Positions 35,897-45,279 of a stretch of DNA of 64,000 bases are shown in pieces; within the stretch, counting starts at the first letter, position 1; each line of letters begins with the position of its first letter. The stretch covers positions 434,001-498,000 of the forward strand of contig CAVVAJ010000007.1 of NCBI GenBank assembly GCA_963746255.1, given 5' to 3'. Source of the DNA: DAOVXM01 sp963746255 (GTDB taxonomy: Bacteria > Chloroflexota > Anaerolineae > Anaerolineales > UBA4823). Both the position numbers and the translations under genes were made by a program. The notes under the pieces were generated by a model that saw only the letters and a program-made list of their open reading frames with translations, had not been told where the DNA came from and ran no database searches.

Positions 35897-37066
35897 ATGA
35901 CCGCTGACGCGTTATTCCCATTTACCGACGAACATGAGATGATCCGACAAGCCGCCCGCGATTTCGCACAAAATGAAATCGCACCTATTGCTGCTAAATT
36001 TGATAAATCGGGCGAGTTCCCATCTGCGACGATTAAGAAAATGGGTGAAATGGGCTTTATGGGCGTTGAAATCCCAGAAGAATACGGCGGCGCTGGTATG
36101 GATACGCTTGCCTATGTGATTGCACTGGAGGAGATCTGTAAAGCTGATGCTGCTCACGGAACGATTATGTCGGTCAATAATTCGTTATTCTGCTATGGGA
36201 TTCATCGTTTTGGAACTGAAATGCAGAAGCAGAAGTACCTCAAGCTCGTGGCTTCAGGGGCAGCAGTTGGCGCTTACTCTCTTACCGAGCCGATGTCAGG
36301 ATCTGATGCAGGCTCGATGCGCACCAGGGCTGTTCGTGATGGCGATGATTATGTCCTTAACGGGCGTAAATCTTGGGTGACGAGTGCACCAGTTGCAGAT
36401 TTTATAGTCGTATTTGCAATCACCAATCCAGAAGCAAAACACAAAGGGATTACGGCGTTTGTCATCGAAACGGACCATCCAGGCTTCGAACGCGGGAAGA
36501 AAGAGCCCAAACTAGGTATCCGTGCCTCCGCAACAAGCGAGATCGTGTTCGACAATTATCGCTGCTCAGCAGGAAACCGCATTGGCGAAGAAGGTGAGGG
36601 GTTTAAGATCGCCATGGCCGTCTTGGATGCCGGGCGCATCGGGATCGCCTCCCAGGCTTTAGGTATCGCTGAAGCAGCCTATGAAGCTAGTGTTGAGTAC
36701 GCCCGCGAGCGCGAAGCTTTTGGCAAGATGATCGGAGAATTCCAGGGTATCTCCTTTAAGTTGGCCGATATGAAGACCCGTATTGAAGCCTCGCGATTGC
36801 TAGTTTACAATGCAGCCTTAGCAAAAGAACGCTCAAAAAAGACCGGCGAGCGGTTCACACTTCAGGCCTCGATGGCGAAATTGTTCGCTTCGGAGACTGC
36901 TATGTTCGTTGCCCACGCTGCTGTTCAGATCCACGGGGGGATGGGATACAGCAAGGAGTACCCCGTTGAGCGGTACTTCCGGGACGCCAAAGTCACTGAG
37001 ATTTATGAAGGCACCAGCGAGATTCAACGCCTTGTCATATCGCGCATGGAGACAAGATTACGGTAA
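35897..37066 (+). CDS. Acyl-CoA dehydrogenase
   Basis: A 389-residue FAD flavoenzyme of normal length. Features in order: N-terminal helical domain (FTDEHEMIRQAARDFAQNE), YSLTEPMSGSDAGSMRTRAV (flavin and substrate contact), RIGEEGEGFKIAM, QIHGGMGYSKEYPVERYFRD and the catalytic Glu region EIYEGTSEIQRLVI. It introduces a trans-2,3 double bond into acyl-CoA and passes electrons to an electron-transfer flavoprotein; the sequence style suggests a short-chain (butyryl-CoA-type) substrate, which is inferred. TTTGGAGG precedes ATG 35897. No etfAB genes are adjacent. Confidence 0.93.
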   Translation: MTADALFPFTDEHEMIRQAARDFAQNEIAPIAAKFDKSGEFPSATIKKMGEMGFMGVEIPEEYGGAGMDTLAYVIALEEICKADAAHGTIMSVNNSLFCYGIHRFGTEMQKQKYLKLVASGAAVGAYSLTEPMSGSDAGSMRTRAVRDGDDYVLNGRKSWVTSAPVADFIVVFAITNPEAKHKGITAFVIETDHPGFERGKKEPKLGIRASATSEIVFDNYRCSAGNRIGEEGEGFKIAMAVLDAGRIGIASQALGIAEAAYEASVEYAREREAFGKMIGEFQGISFKLADMKTRIEASRLLVYNAALAKERSKKTGERFTLQASMAKLFASETAMFVAHAAVQIHGGMGYSKEYPVERYFRDAKVTEIYEGTSEIQRLVISRMETRLR

Positions 37067-37172
37067 TTCTGGGGGCGTGGGGCACTGCGTTCTCATGTGA
37101 TGGGATTCACCAGCCAAGATCGTTGATGATATTTTTCGATTCATCTCGCACAACCCTACCGGCATCATCCTA

Positions 37173-39371
37173 ATGGGCAATTCTTCTTCAACAACCTGTC
37201 CCGAAAAGTCGGGAATTGCAGTACAGCGTGGTGGCGTTTCGTTCATGAGTGCCCAACGCATATCTATCTCGTTTTCTCTTGAATATATCCTGTTTGGTTT
37301 GGGATTATCGCTTTATTTGTTCACACATTTGGTCGGTTTGGATGATTTCCCGATTTATTTCTTCACTGATGAAGCTGCCCAAACCGTATTAGCAGCTGAT
37401 TTTATACGCGATGGCCTGCGGGGCAGTGAAGGTGAGCTCTTTCCGACCTATTTTAAGAATCACAGCTATTTCAATCTGAGCACCAGTGTATACCTTCAGT
37501 TACTGCCGTACTTGCTGTTTGGCAAATCGATATTTGTCACTCGCGCAACTTCCGCTGTCGTTTCTTTGCTGGTGCCGATATCATTGAGCTTGATCCTAAA
37601 AAATATTTTCCGCTCACCCTATTGGTGGAGTGCAGCGCTCCTGCTGTCGGTTGCACCCGCCTGGTTTCTCCATTCGCGGACAGCATTTGAGACGGTATTA
37701 TTCGTCTCATTCTATGCGGTTTTCTTGTACTTCTATCTGCTGTACCGTTATCGAGCATCCTGGTACCTTTACCTTGCCGTGATCCTCGCTGCGCTTGCGT
37801 TTTATACATACAGCCCGGGTCAAATTATCATCGTTGTTACCTCACTATCCCTAGCAGTCTCTGACATCGGCTATCACTGGCGAAATCGCCGCGTGGTCTT
37901 ACTCGCTGGCTTACTAACTTTATTGCTGGCCATGCCATATCTGCGTTTTCAAATTACCAACCCGGTTTCTTCAACAAATCATCTACGCTCATTGGATTCA
38001 TATCTACTCCATCCGATACCATTGCTTGAGAAGGTTGCCAGGTTTTTCAGCTTGTACAGCTTTAGCTTAAGTCCAGCATATTGGTTTACTCCCCATGACC
38101 ATGATTTACCCCGCCATTTGATGAACGGATATAGCCATCTGCTGGTGTTCATCTTGCCATTGACAGTCCTTGGACTCTTCGTTGCGCTTAAACACATTCG
38201 CCAATCAATGTACCGGGTAGTGCTCGCTGGGCTGATTTCTGTACCTTTTGGGAGCGCATTGGTTGGGGTCGGTATCACCCGCTTGTTGGGACTGATTTTC
38301 CCGCTCACCCTCCTGGCTGCAGTTGGACTTTCCCATATATTGACCAGGTTAGATAACGAGCAGCGAGTAGCAGCAATCCACCCTCGCCTCCGTGGTGTTC
38401 AGCGTGTCTTCCGCTGGTCGCTTCCCCGTCCAATCTTATCGATCACCGTCTTTACGATCCTATCATTGGGAAGTATTTTTCTTACTTACGATGCATTATC
38501 CGCTGGATCGACTTGGTCCGATGAGTATGGGATCGGTGGGATGCAGTATGGTGCGGAACAGGTTTTTGGCGAAATCGAAGAGTACCTGCAGTCTGCGCCA
38601 AATACTCAGATCATTCTGTCGCCGACTTGGGCAAACGGCACGGATGTGATCGCCCGTTTTTTTCTCCCTGATCCTTTGCCCATCCAATTGGGAAGCATCG
38701 ATGGTCATCTGGCTAAAAGGCTTCCCTTGGATGATAGTACTCTTTTCATCACAACCCCGGAGGAATATGAGCGCTTAGTGACAAGTGGTAAATTCACCGA
38801 CATACGTATCGAAAAAGAGCTCCCCTACCCCAACGGCGAGACCGGTTTCTATTTCCTGCATCTAAAATACGTTAACAATATTGATCAAATATTTGCCAAG
38901 GAGAAGGATCAGCGCCGGGAACTGCGGGAAGATGTCATTTTCATCGCTGGGGAGCCGGTCAGGGTCAAGCACTCATATTTAGATATTGGTGAAATCCAGC
39001 AGGCTTTCGATGGCGATCACTACACACTTACCCGAACACTGGAGTCGAACCCATATATTATCGAGTTAGATCTACCCAGTTCTCGCAATCTGTCTGGCAT
39101 TGCAGTGGTCATAGGTAGTGTCCATGCAGAGGTTACAATCATTCTCGACTCAACTGCAGCTGCAGATGAGGTAACATTCCGCCAGCTTGTGGCAGGGACC
39201 GTTGAACAACCCCAAATTATGCTCAATTTTCCTGATTCCTACATGACCAATCGTCTGCGGCTGGAAGTTCGTGTCCTCAACCAGAACGCGGAAACACATG
39301 TGCATATTTGGGAAGTACAATTAATCAGCAGTGACCAGGATGAGGTAAAACGTGAAGGCAGTCATTCTTAA
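37173..39371 (+). CDS. GT39/ArnT-like multi-pass membrane glycosyltransferase
   Basis: A 732-residue protein with about 10-12 membrane segments to about residue 440 and a C-terminal soluble domain. The first outside loop carries FTDEAAQTVLAADFIRDG, with the acidic pair typical of the GT-C (PMT/ArnT/GT39) active site, followed by FPTYFKNHSYFNLSTS. Such enzymes transfer sugars from polyprenyl-phosphate donors. The C-terminal ~150 residues contain beta-rich NPYIIELDLPSSRNLSG, resembling a discoidin-like carbohydrate-binding fold. An alternative start is ATG 37245. The stop overlaps the next gene by 20 bp. Acceptor unknown. Confidence 0.75.
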   Translation: MGNSSSTTCPEKSGIAVQRGGVSFMSAQRISISFSLEYILFGLGLSLYLFTHLVGLDDFPIYFFTDEAAQTVLAADFIRDGLRGSEGELFPTYFKNHSYFNLSTSVYLQLLPYLLFGKSIFVTRATSAVVSLLVPISLSLILKNIFRSPYWWSAALLLSVAPAWFLHSRTAFETVLFVSFYAVFLYFYLLYRYRASWYLYLAVILAALAFYTYSPGQIIIVVTSLSLAVSDIGYHWRNRRVVLLAGLLTLLLAMPYLRFQITNPVSSTNHLRSLDSYLLHPIPLLEKVARFFSLYSFSLSPAYWFTPHDHDLPRHLMNGYSHLLVFILPLTVLGLFVALKHIRQSMYRVVLAGLISVPFGSALVGVGITRLLGLIFPLTLLAAVGLSHILTRLDNEQRVAAIHPRLRGVQRVFRWSLPRPILSITVFTILSLGSIFLTYDALSAGSTWSDEYGIGGMQYGAEQVFGEIEEYLQSAPNTQIILSPTWANGTDVIARFFLPDPLPIQLGSIDGHLAKRLPLDDSTLFITTPEEYERLVTSGKFTDIRIEKELPYPNGETGFYFLHLKYVNNIDQIFAKEKDQRRELREDVIFIAGEPVRVKHSYLDIGEIQQAFDGDHYTLTRTLESNPYIIELDLPSSRNLSGIAVVIGSVHAEVTIILDSTAAADEVTFRQLVAGTVEQPQIMLNFPDSYMTNRLRLEVRVLNQNAETHVHIWEVQLISSDQDEVKREGSHS

Positions 39372-40386
39372 GCAGCATGGTGGTCCAGAGGTTTTGGAAT
39401 ATACCGATTACCCAACTCCTGAACCTGGTGCGGGACAGGTATTGGTCCGGCTGCATGCTGCTGCCTTGAACCGCTTGGATCTGTGGGTGCGCCAGGGTTG
39501 GCCAGGTATAAAACTGGATTATCCGCATATCCCCGGAGCGGATGGTGGGGGTGAGATTGCCGCGTTAGGCTCCGGGGTCTTGGATTGGGAGGTCGGCACG
39601 CGGGTGGTGATCAATTCCAACTGGAGCTGTGGTGCCTGTGAATTCTGTTTGGCCGGTTGGGATAATCGCTGTTCGAACTGGCACTTACTGGGTGAGACGA
39701 TCCGCGGCACGTATGCCGAATATGTTGTTGTCCCAGCCGGGAATTTACTCCGTATCCCAGATGGATTCGACACTCATGCTGCCGCCGCGGCTGCTCTTGT
39801 TTACCACACTGCCTGGCATTCCCTGATCACCCGGGCTCATCTGCGGCCTGCGGAGACAGTCTTGCTGGTTGGGGCCTCTGGTGGTGTGAATACAGCTTGT
39901 ATTCAGATTGCTAAGCTTGCTGGTGCAGTTGTCTACGTGATTGGCTCCCATCCTGACAAACTGTCGTTAGCTGAATCCTTGGGTGCAGACGTCCTGATCG
40001 ACCGTACTTTGGAAAGCAACTGGTCGACAACGGTACATAAGCTGACGGATAAGCGCGGTGTCGACCTGGTGGTGGACAATGTTGGTACCACCTTCCCATT
40101 CAGCTTTCGCGCTGCTCGTAAAGGCGGTCGGATTGTAACGGTGGGTAATACCGGTGGTCCCAACGTTGAAATCGATAACCGCTATATCTTCAGCAAACAC
40201 CTTACCTTGATGGGTGCGACCATGGGTACAAAGCATGATTTCACTACCGTAATGGAGTTGGTGTTCTCCGGGAAGCTGCGCCCGGTGGTAGACCGCATTT
40301 ATCCACTCTCGGCTGCCGGTCAAGCCCAACAGCGGCTAGAGGATAACCAGCAAATGGGTAAAATAATCTTATCTATAAAGAATTGA
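39352..40386 (+). CDS. Zinc-binding MDR-family oxidoreductase
   Basis: A 344-residue medium-chain dehydrogenase/reductase. The Rossmann part has VLLVGASGGVNTACIQIAKL. The structural-zinc loop CGACEFCLAGWDNRC is intact. At the catalytic-zinc sites, however, the usual first Cys region reads AALNRLDLWVRQG and the GHE region reads PGADGGGEI, so the catalytic zinc ligands seem absent. It is therefore more like a quinone-oxidoreductase-type enzyme that keeps only the structural zinc. The GTG start lies inside the preceding membrane protein gene (20-bp overlap), so the two are coupled. Substrate unknown. Confidence 0.85.
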   Translation: MKAVILKQHGGPEVLEYTDYPTPEPGAGQVLVRLHAAALNRLDLWVRQGWPGIKLDYPHIPGADGGGEIAALGSGVLDWEVGTRVVINSNWSCGACEFCLAGWDNRCSNWHLLGETIRGTYAEYVVVPAGNLLRIPDGFDTHAAAAAALVYHTAWHSLITRAHLRPAETVLLVGASGGVNTACIQIAKLAGAVVYVIGSHPDKLSLAESLGADVLIDRTLESNWSTTVHKLTDKRGVDLVVDNVGTTFPFSFRAARKGGRIVTVGNTGGPNVEIDNRYIFSKHLTLMGATMGTKHDFTTVMELVFSGKLRPVVDRIYPLSAAGQAQQRLEDNQQMGKIILSIKN

Positions 40387-40396
40387 GGCTTGTACT

Positions 40397-40816
40397 ATGC
40401 CAGATTATTTGCTCAACAGACCTGCTAGCGTAACGTATCTCGCGGTTGGGGTGTTAATTACTGCGGGTTTTAATTTGCTGCGCTTTTGGAATGCATATCG
40501 TGATTATGAGTTTTTATCTGGTTTATTGCCCTTTTCACCGTTATACTTAGTGTTGGGCGGCCTGTTTTGGGGATTGACTGGGCTGGTGCTGTTTTATGGT
40601 TTATGGCTAGGTAAGCAATGGGCGCCGGACTTGACCCGCATTGCCGCCTTCGTGTATACGCTTTATTTTTGGCTGGATCGCATCTTCTTGACTTCCTTAG
40701 GGATTGGTGTGAATTGGCTGTTTGTCTTGATTGTAAATATCATTATCTTGATACTGGTATTATGGATTCTGAATCGGGACAACGCGCGTCGCTACTTCGG
40801 AGATATTCATGTCTGA
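40397..40816 (+). CDS. Hypothetical four-segment membrane protein
   Basis: A 139-residue hydrophobic protein with four predicted membrane segments (for example VTYLAVGVLITAGFNLLRF and LFVLIVNIIILILVLWILN). I recognise no named family. It begins 10 bp after the oxidoreductase and its stop overlaps the carboxyltransferase start by 8 bp, so it belongs to this operon. Confidence 0.7.
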   Translation: MPDYLLNRPASVTYLAVGVLITAGFNLLRFWNAYRDYEFLSGLLPFSPLYLVLGGLFWGLTGLVLFYGLWLGKQWAPDLTRIAAFVYTLYFWLDRIFLTSLGIGVNWLFVLIVNIIILILVLWILNRDNARRYFGDIHV

Positions 40817-42359
40817 TAATTCTAAAATTCAGGAATTACGGAACCTAAAAGCGCAAGGCCGTCTTGGCGGAGGACCGGAGCGCATAGATACGCAGCACAA
40901 ACGGGGACGCCTGATTGCCCGGGAACGGATTGACCTCCTGCTGGACAAGGGTTCTTTCCGGGAATTGGACCCGTTCGTGACCCACCGGACAGTTGATTTT
41001 GGGTTAGACGACCAGAAATACCTAGGCGACAGTGTCGTCACAGGATGGGGGACGATCAACGGCCGCTTGGTATATGTCTTCTCGCAAGATTTCACAGTCT
41101 TTGGGGGCAGTCTGGGTGAAGCACATGCAGAGAAGATATGTAAAATCATGGATATGGCAATGAATAATGGTGCTCCGGTGATCGGTTTAAATGATTCTGG
41201 CGGCGCACGCATCCAGGAAGGGGTTGTTTCTCTGGGGGGGTACGCTGATATTTTTCTGCGTAACACACTTGCATCAGGGGTGATCCCTCAGATCAGTGTC
41301 ATCATGGGACCTTGCGCTGGCGGAGCGGTTTATTCCCCCGCATTGACTGATTTCATCATCATGGTCCGCAACTCTTCATATATGTTTGTCACCGGGCCAG
41401 AGGTCGTTAAAACGGTAACCCATGAAGATGTTTCATTTGAAGATTTGGGTGGTGCCAGCGTCCATTCAGAAATATCAGGTGTTTGCCATATGGCTGCCGA
41501 TTCGGAAGCCGACGCGCTTTATATTATCCAGAAGCTGCTTACCTATCTGCCCCAGAATAACATGGAGGACCCGCCTTACGTGCCGAATGGCGATGACCCG
41601 TTGCGCATGGCAGAAGCCCTCGACACGATTATTCCTGATGACCCAGGCAAACCATATGATATGAAAGACATCATCCAATTAATCGTTGATGAAAGCCAGT
41701 TCCTAGAAATCCACGACTCATACGCGCAGAATATCGTGGTTGGCTTCGCACGTCTCGGCGGGCACAGCATTGGTATAGTTGCCAACCAACCGGCAGTCTT
41801 GGCCGGTGTCCTGGACATTAATTCTTCAGAGAAAGCGGCTCGCTTCGTTCGCTTCTGTGATTCTTTCAATGTTCCCATCCTCACTTTGGTGGATGTGCCT
41901 GGGTTCTTGCCTGGTACGGGTCAAGAGCACGGTGGCATAATCCGAGCTGGTTCAAAGCTGTTGTATGCTTTTTGCGAAGCGACAGTTCCCAAACTGACAG
42001 TAGTCACTCGCAAGGCATATGGCGGAGCATATGATGTGATGAGCAGCAAGCACATCCGTGGCGATCTGAATTTAGCCTGGCCGAGTGCTGAGATAGCGGT
42101 GATGGGGCCTGAAGGCGCAGTGAATATCATCTTCCGTAAAGAGCTCAAGGATGCTGAAGACCCGGTCGAACGCAAGGCGGAGTTGGTGGCTGATTACCGC
42201 AATAAATTTGCGAACCCGTATATCGCTGCTTCGCGCGGTTATATCGACGATGTGATTGAACCCCGAGAGACTCGCCCGCGCCTAATCAACGCACTGGAGA
42301 TGCTCAGTAATAAGCGTGATACAAATCCACCCAAAAAACATGGCTGTATCCCATTGTAG
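40809..42359 (+). CDS. pccB: Acyl-CoA carboxylase, carboxyltransferase subunit
   Basis: A 516-residue carboxyltransferase of the PccB/MmdA type. The crotonase-fold oxyanion regions are NDSGGARIQEGVVSLGGYAD, IMGPCAGGAVYSPAL and VDVPGFLPGTGQEHGGIIRAG. It transfers carboxyl from carboxybiotin to propionyl- or acetyl-CoA. Encoded in the same run with a biotin carboxylase and a biotin carrier, so a complete three-subunit carboxylase can be assembled. Propionyl-CoA as main substrate is inferred from resemblance; acetyl-CoA or methylmalonyl-CoA cannot be excluded. Confidence 0.93.
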   Translation: MSDNSKIQELRNLKAQGRLGGGPERIDTQHKRGRLIARERIDLLLDKGSFRELDPFVTHRTVDFGLDDQKYLGDSVVTGWGTINGRLVYVFSQDFTVFGGSLGEAHAEKICKIMDMAMNNGAPVIGLNDSGGARIQEGVVSLGGYADIFLRNTLASGVIPQISVIMGPCAGGAVYSPALTDFIIMVRNSSYMFVTGPEVVKTVTHEDVSFEDLGGASVHSEISGVCHMAADSEADALYIIQKLLTYLPQNNMEDPPYVPNGDDPLRMAEALDTIIPDDPGKPYDMKDIIQLIVDESQFLEIHDSYAQNIVVGFARLGGHSIGIVANQPAVLAGVLDINSSEKAARFVRFCDSFNVPILTLVDVPGFLPGTGQEHGGIIRAGSKLLYAFCEATVPKLTVVTRKAYGGAYDVMSSKHIRGDLNLAWPSAEIAVMGPEGAVNIIFRKELKDAEDPVERKAELVADYRNKFANPYIAASRGYIDDVIEPRETRPRLINALEMLSNKRDTNPPKKHGCIPL

Positions 42360-42388
42360 CGCCCTCTTTTCTACCATCCACACCCGAT

Positions 42389-43141
42389 ATGCGCATCAAC
42401 GATCACGATCTTTATGCTGAACGCCATGGCTCTGAGGTTGATCCCACTGTTATCCTGCTGCACCATGGTTTGGGATCAGTTGCCTCCTGGCGAGCCCAAC
42501 TGCCGGACCTGCTGGAAGCTGGCTTCCAAGTGATCGTGTATGATCGCTGGGGCTACGGCAAGTCAGACGGGCGCGACGCACTCTCGATGCCTCATTTCTC
42601 CGAAGATATCGCCGATTTACTCGCTATTCTCGACAGATTTGAGATTGAACGAACCGCCTTGGTTGGTCACAGCGATGGCGGTACGATCGCTCTGCTGCTG
42701 GCGGCTGCCGAGCCCCATCGCATCACCAGCCTGGTCACGATCGCAGCGCATACTTACATCGAACCCAAAATGGGTCCGGGTATCGAAACAATCCGTGAAA
42801 CATACCAGCAAGATGTCCGCTTCCGGGAAGGTTTACGCCGTATGCATGGAGACAAAGTGGACGCGGTTTTTTATGGATGGTACAACGGGTGGACACAACT
42901 GGATCACATCGATTGGGATATCCGTTCCTGTCTATCCCAGATCGAATGCCCAACCTTGGTCGTTCAAGGGGCGGCAGATGAGTACGCAACTACCCAACAT
43001 CCCGCGAATATCGCACAAGCGGTGCTAGCTGCAGAATTGTGGATTGTACCGGGAGTCGGTCACATGGTCCCGCAGGAAGCCCCCGAAGTCTTTACGCTGC
43101 GGTTATTGGAATTTTTGGGGAAGACGATTGCCAGCGATTGA
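42389..43141 (+). CDS. Alpha/beta hydrolase
   Basis: A 250-residue alpha/beta hydrolase inserted between carboxylase genes. Oxyanion motif LLHHGLGSVASW, nucleophile elbow LVGHSDGGTIALLLA (Ser about 95), acid region VVQGAADEYATT and the C-terminal His in VPGVGHMVPQEAPE complete the catalytic set. Full length and intact, unlike the broken relative at 34657-35574. It could be a thioesterase or esterase acting with the acyl-CoA genes, but only context suggests this. Confidence 0.85.
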   Translation: MRINDHDLYAERHGSEVDPTVILLHHGLGSVASWRAQLPDLLEAGFQVIVYDRWGYGKSDGRDALSMPHFSEDIADLLAILDRFEIERTALVGHSDGGTIALLLAAAEPHRITSLVTIAAHTYIEPKMGPGIETIRETYQQDVRFREGLRRMHGDKVDAVFYGWYNGWTQLDHIDWDIRSCLSQIECPTLVVQGAADEYATTQHPANIAQAVLAAELWIVPGVGHMVPQEAPEVFTLRLLEFLGKTIASD

Positions 43142-43193
43142 TCCAAACGTACTTGCAGGTAGGTTTAGTTTATCGGGTTATTTGGAGGCTTGA

Positions 43194-44708
43194 ATGTTAA
43201 CGAAAGTGCTGATCGCAAACCGGGGAGAGATCGCTGTACGGATCATCCGGGCGTGCCGTGAGCTGGGGATCCAAACGGTTGGTGTCTTCTCAGAGGCAGA
43301 TCGGCAGGCGCTGCATGTTCGTTACGCCGATGAAGCATATCTCTTGGGACCAGCCCCGGCGCGTGATTCTTACCTGCGCGGTGACAAGATCATTTCCATC
43401 GCACAAAAGTGTGGCGCAGATGCAATTCACCCCGGCTATGGCTTTCTGGCAGAGCGCGCCGACTTTGCCGAAGCCTGTCAGGAGGCTGGGCTGGCATTTA
43501 TCGGTCCAAAACCCAGCTCGATCGCCGCCATGGGAGATAAGGGAGTCGCCAGAGCGACGGTCGCGCGAGCTGGAGTCCCGGTCATTCCCGGAACTGAAGG
43601 TGAAGGTGCACTCAGCGATGAAGAGCTGCTTGCGGTAGCACCCACAATCGGCTTCCCATTACTGATCAAACCTACAGCAGGCGGTGGCGGCAAAGGCATG
43701 CGTGAGGTTGTAGAGTTGGAAGAGATGCAGACCTTGTTGAATGCTGCGCGTCGCGAAGCAGAAGCCTCATTCGGCGATGGCAATGTTTACCTCGAGAAGC
43801 TTGTTGAGGGCGCTCGCCATATTGAGATCCAGATCCTAGCTGATACTCAAGGGAATGTTATCCATCTTGGTGAGCGTGAGTGCTCGCTTCAGCGCCGCCA
43901 CCAGAAATTGCTTGAGGAAGCGCCGTCACCTTTTATCGCGGATGATCAGGCTTTACGAGATCGGATGGGCGATGTAGCTGTTCGTACCGCCCAAGCGGTG
44001 AACTATGTTAATGCCGGTACGATAGAATTCCTGGTTGACCAGGACAAGAATTTCTTTTTCCTAGAGATGAATACCCGCCTGCAGGTGGAGCACCCGGTCA
44101 CTGAGCTGGTAACCGGTGTGGATATTGTCCGTGAGCAGATCCGCATCGCACGCGGGCGGCAACTGCGCTATACGCAAGATGATATCGTCATGAATGGTTG
44201 TGCAATTGAGTGTCGTATCAATGCGGAAGACCCCTATAATGATTTTTTACCTTCAACTGGTACCATTACGCATAGTTTGCTTCCCACAGGACCGGCAGTT
44301 CGCGTGGATACAGGCATCTACCCCGGTTTTGAGATCTCGCCCTACTATGATTCCTTGATATCTAAATTAATCGTCTGGGGTGATAAACGCTCTGAAGCGA
44401 TATTGCGTATGCGTCGTTCACTTGAAGAATACCGCATTTTGGGTGTGCGCACAAATATTCCATTCCACCAGAGTTTAATGGATTCATTTCTCTTTATGGG
44501 GGGGTTCTATGATACTCGCTTTGTCGAGGATAAGTTCTCCATGGAATTAGCCGCTGAGAGTAAAGATGACAGCCCGGAGATCGCAGCCATTATCGCATCG
44601 CTGGTAGCGCACCAGCAGACTCAGCGAGCGGCCCATATTATTCAGCGTAATGAACGCGACACCAGTAACTGGAAATGGGTCAGTCGCTGGGAGCGAATGC
44701 GCAAGTAA
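43194..44708 (+). CDS. accC: Acetyl/propionyl-CoA carboxylase, biotin carboxylase subunit
   Basis: A 504-residue ATP-grasp enzyme. Biotin carboxylase landmarks: KVLIANRGEIAVRIIRACRE at the N-terminus, IHPGYGFLAERADFAE, KPTAGGGGKGMREV (ATP-binding loop), ERECSLQRRHQKLLEEAPS and FLEMNTRLQVEHPVTELVTG. It carboxylates biotin on the carrier with bicarbonate and ATP. TTTGGAGG precedes the ATG. It is followed by the separate biotin carrier 27 bp downstream, so this is the non-fused alpha subunit arrangement. Confidence 0.95.
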   Translation: MLTKVLIANRGEIAVRIIRACRELGIQTVGVFSEADRQALHVRYADEAYLLGPAPARDSYLRGDKIISIAQKCGADAIHPGYGFLAERADFAEACQEAGLAFIGPKPSSIAAMGDKGVARATVARAGVPVIPGTEGEGALSDEELLAVAPTIGFPLLIKPTAGGGGKGMREVVELEEMQTLLNAARREAEASFGDGNVYLEKLVEGARHIEIQILADTQGNVIHLGERECSLQRRHQKLLEEAPSPFIADDQALRDRMGDVAVRTAQAVNYVNAGTIEFLVDQDKNFFFLEMNTRLQVEHPVTELVTGVDIVREQIRIARGRQLRYTQDDIVMNGCAIECRINAEDPYNDFLPSTGTITHSLLPTGPAVRVDTGIYPGFEISPYYDSLISKLIVWGDKRSEAILRMRRSLEEYRILGVRTNIPFHQSLMDSFLFMGGFYDTRFVEDKFSMELAAESKDDSPEIAAIIASLVAHQQTQRAAHIIQRNERDTSNWKWVSRWERMRK

Positions 44709-44735
44709 GCGCACTGGCAGGCCTGTTCGAGGTGT

Positions 44736-45236
44736 ATGATGAAATATGTTGCCACGATTGGAAACAAAGAATATCTCGTCGAGATTGTTGACGACCATAC
44801 TGTAATCCTAGACGGCAAAACCTACTCGGTCGATTTTGACTCGGTAAATGACCAACCGGTCTATTCGCTCTTGTTGGATGGTCATTCTTACGAATCTTAC
44901 GTCTACCCTGGCGATGAGGGCTTGCAAGTCATCTTGCATGGCCATCAATACCTGGCAAATGTTGAAGATGAGCGCGAGCGCCGCTTGCGTGCTGCAGCGG
45001 GTGGCAAAGTCTCGGAAAATACCATCTTTCACTTAAAGGCGCCGATGCCCGGGCTGGTGGTTGCCGTCTTCGTCGAAGATGAACAGGAGATTGCCGCGGG
45101 TGAGGTATTGGTGATCTTGGAATCGATGAAAATGCAGAATGAGCTGAAATCGCCGCGCGCTGGAAAGGTGTCGCGCCTGCGAATAAGCCCCGGCGATCGC
45201 GTGGAACAGCGCCAAACCCTGCTTAGTGTATTTTAA
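44736..45236 (+). CDS. accB: Biotin carboxyl carrier protein
   Basis: A 166-residue protein whose C-terminal 75 residues form the biotinyl domain: KAPMPGLVVAVFVEDEQEIA and the biotinylation site ESMKMQNEL with Lys about residue 132. The N-terminal ~90 residues are beta-rich (YVATIGNKEYLVEIVDDHTV), typical of carriers found with propionyl/acyl-CoA carboxylases. It shuttles carboxybiotin between the AccC and PccB proteins encoded upstream. The C-terminus ends directly after the domain. Confidence 0.93.
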   Translation: MMKYVATIGNKEYLVEIVDDHTVILDGKTYSVDFDSVNDQPVYSLLLDGHSYESYVYPGDEGLQVILHGHQYLANVEDERERRLRAAAGGKVSENTIFHLKAPMPGLVVAVFVEDEQEIAAGEVLVILESMKMQNELKSPRAGKVSRLRISPGDRVEQRQTLLSVF

Positions 45237-45279
45237 AATATTATAATTTATCGTGGCTTATATACCCTTTGAGGGCATA

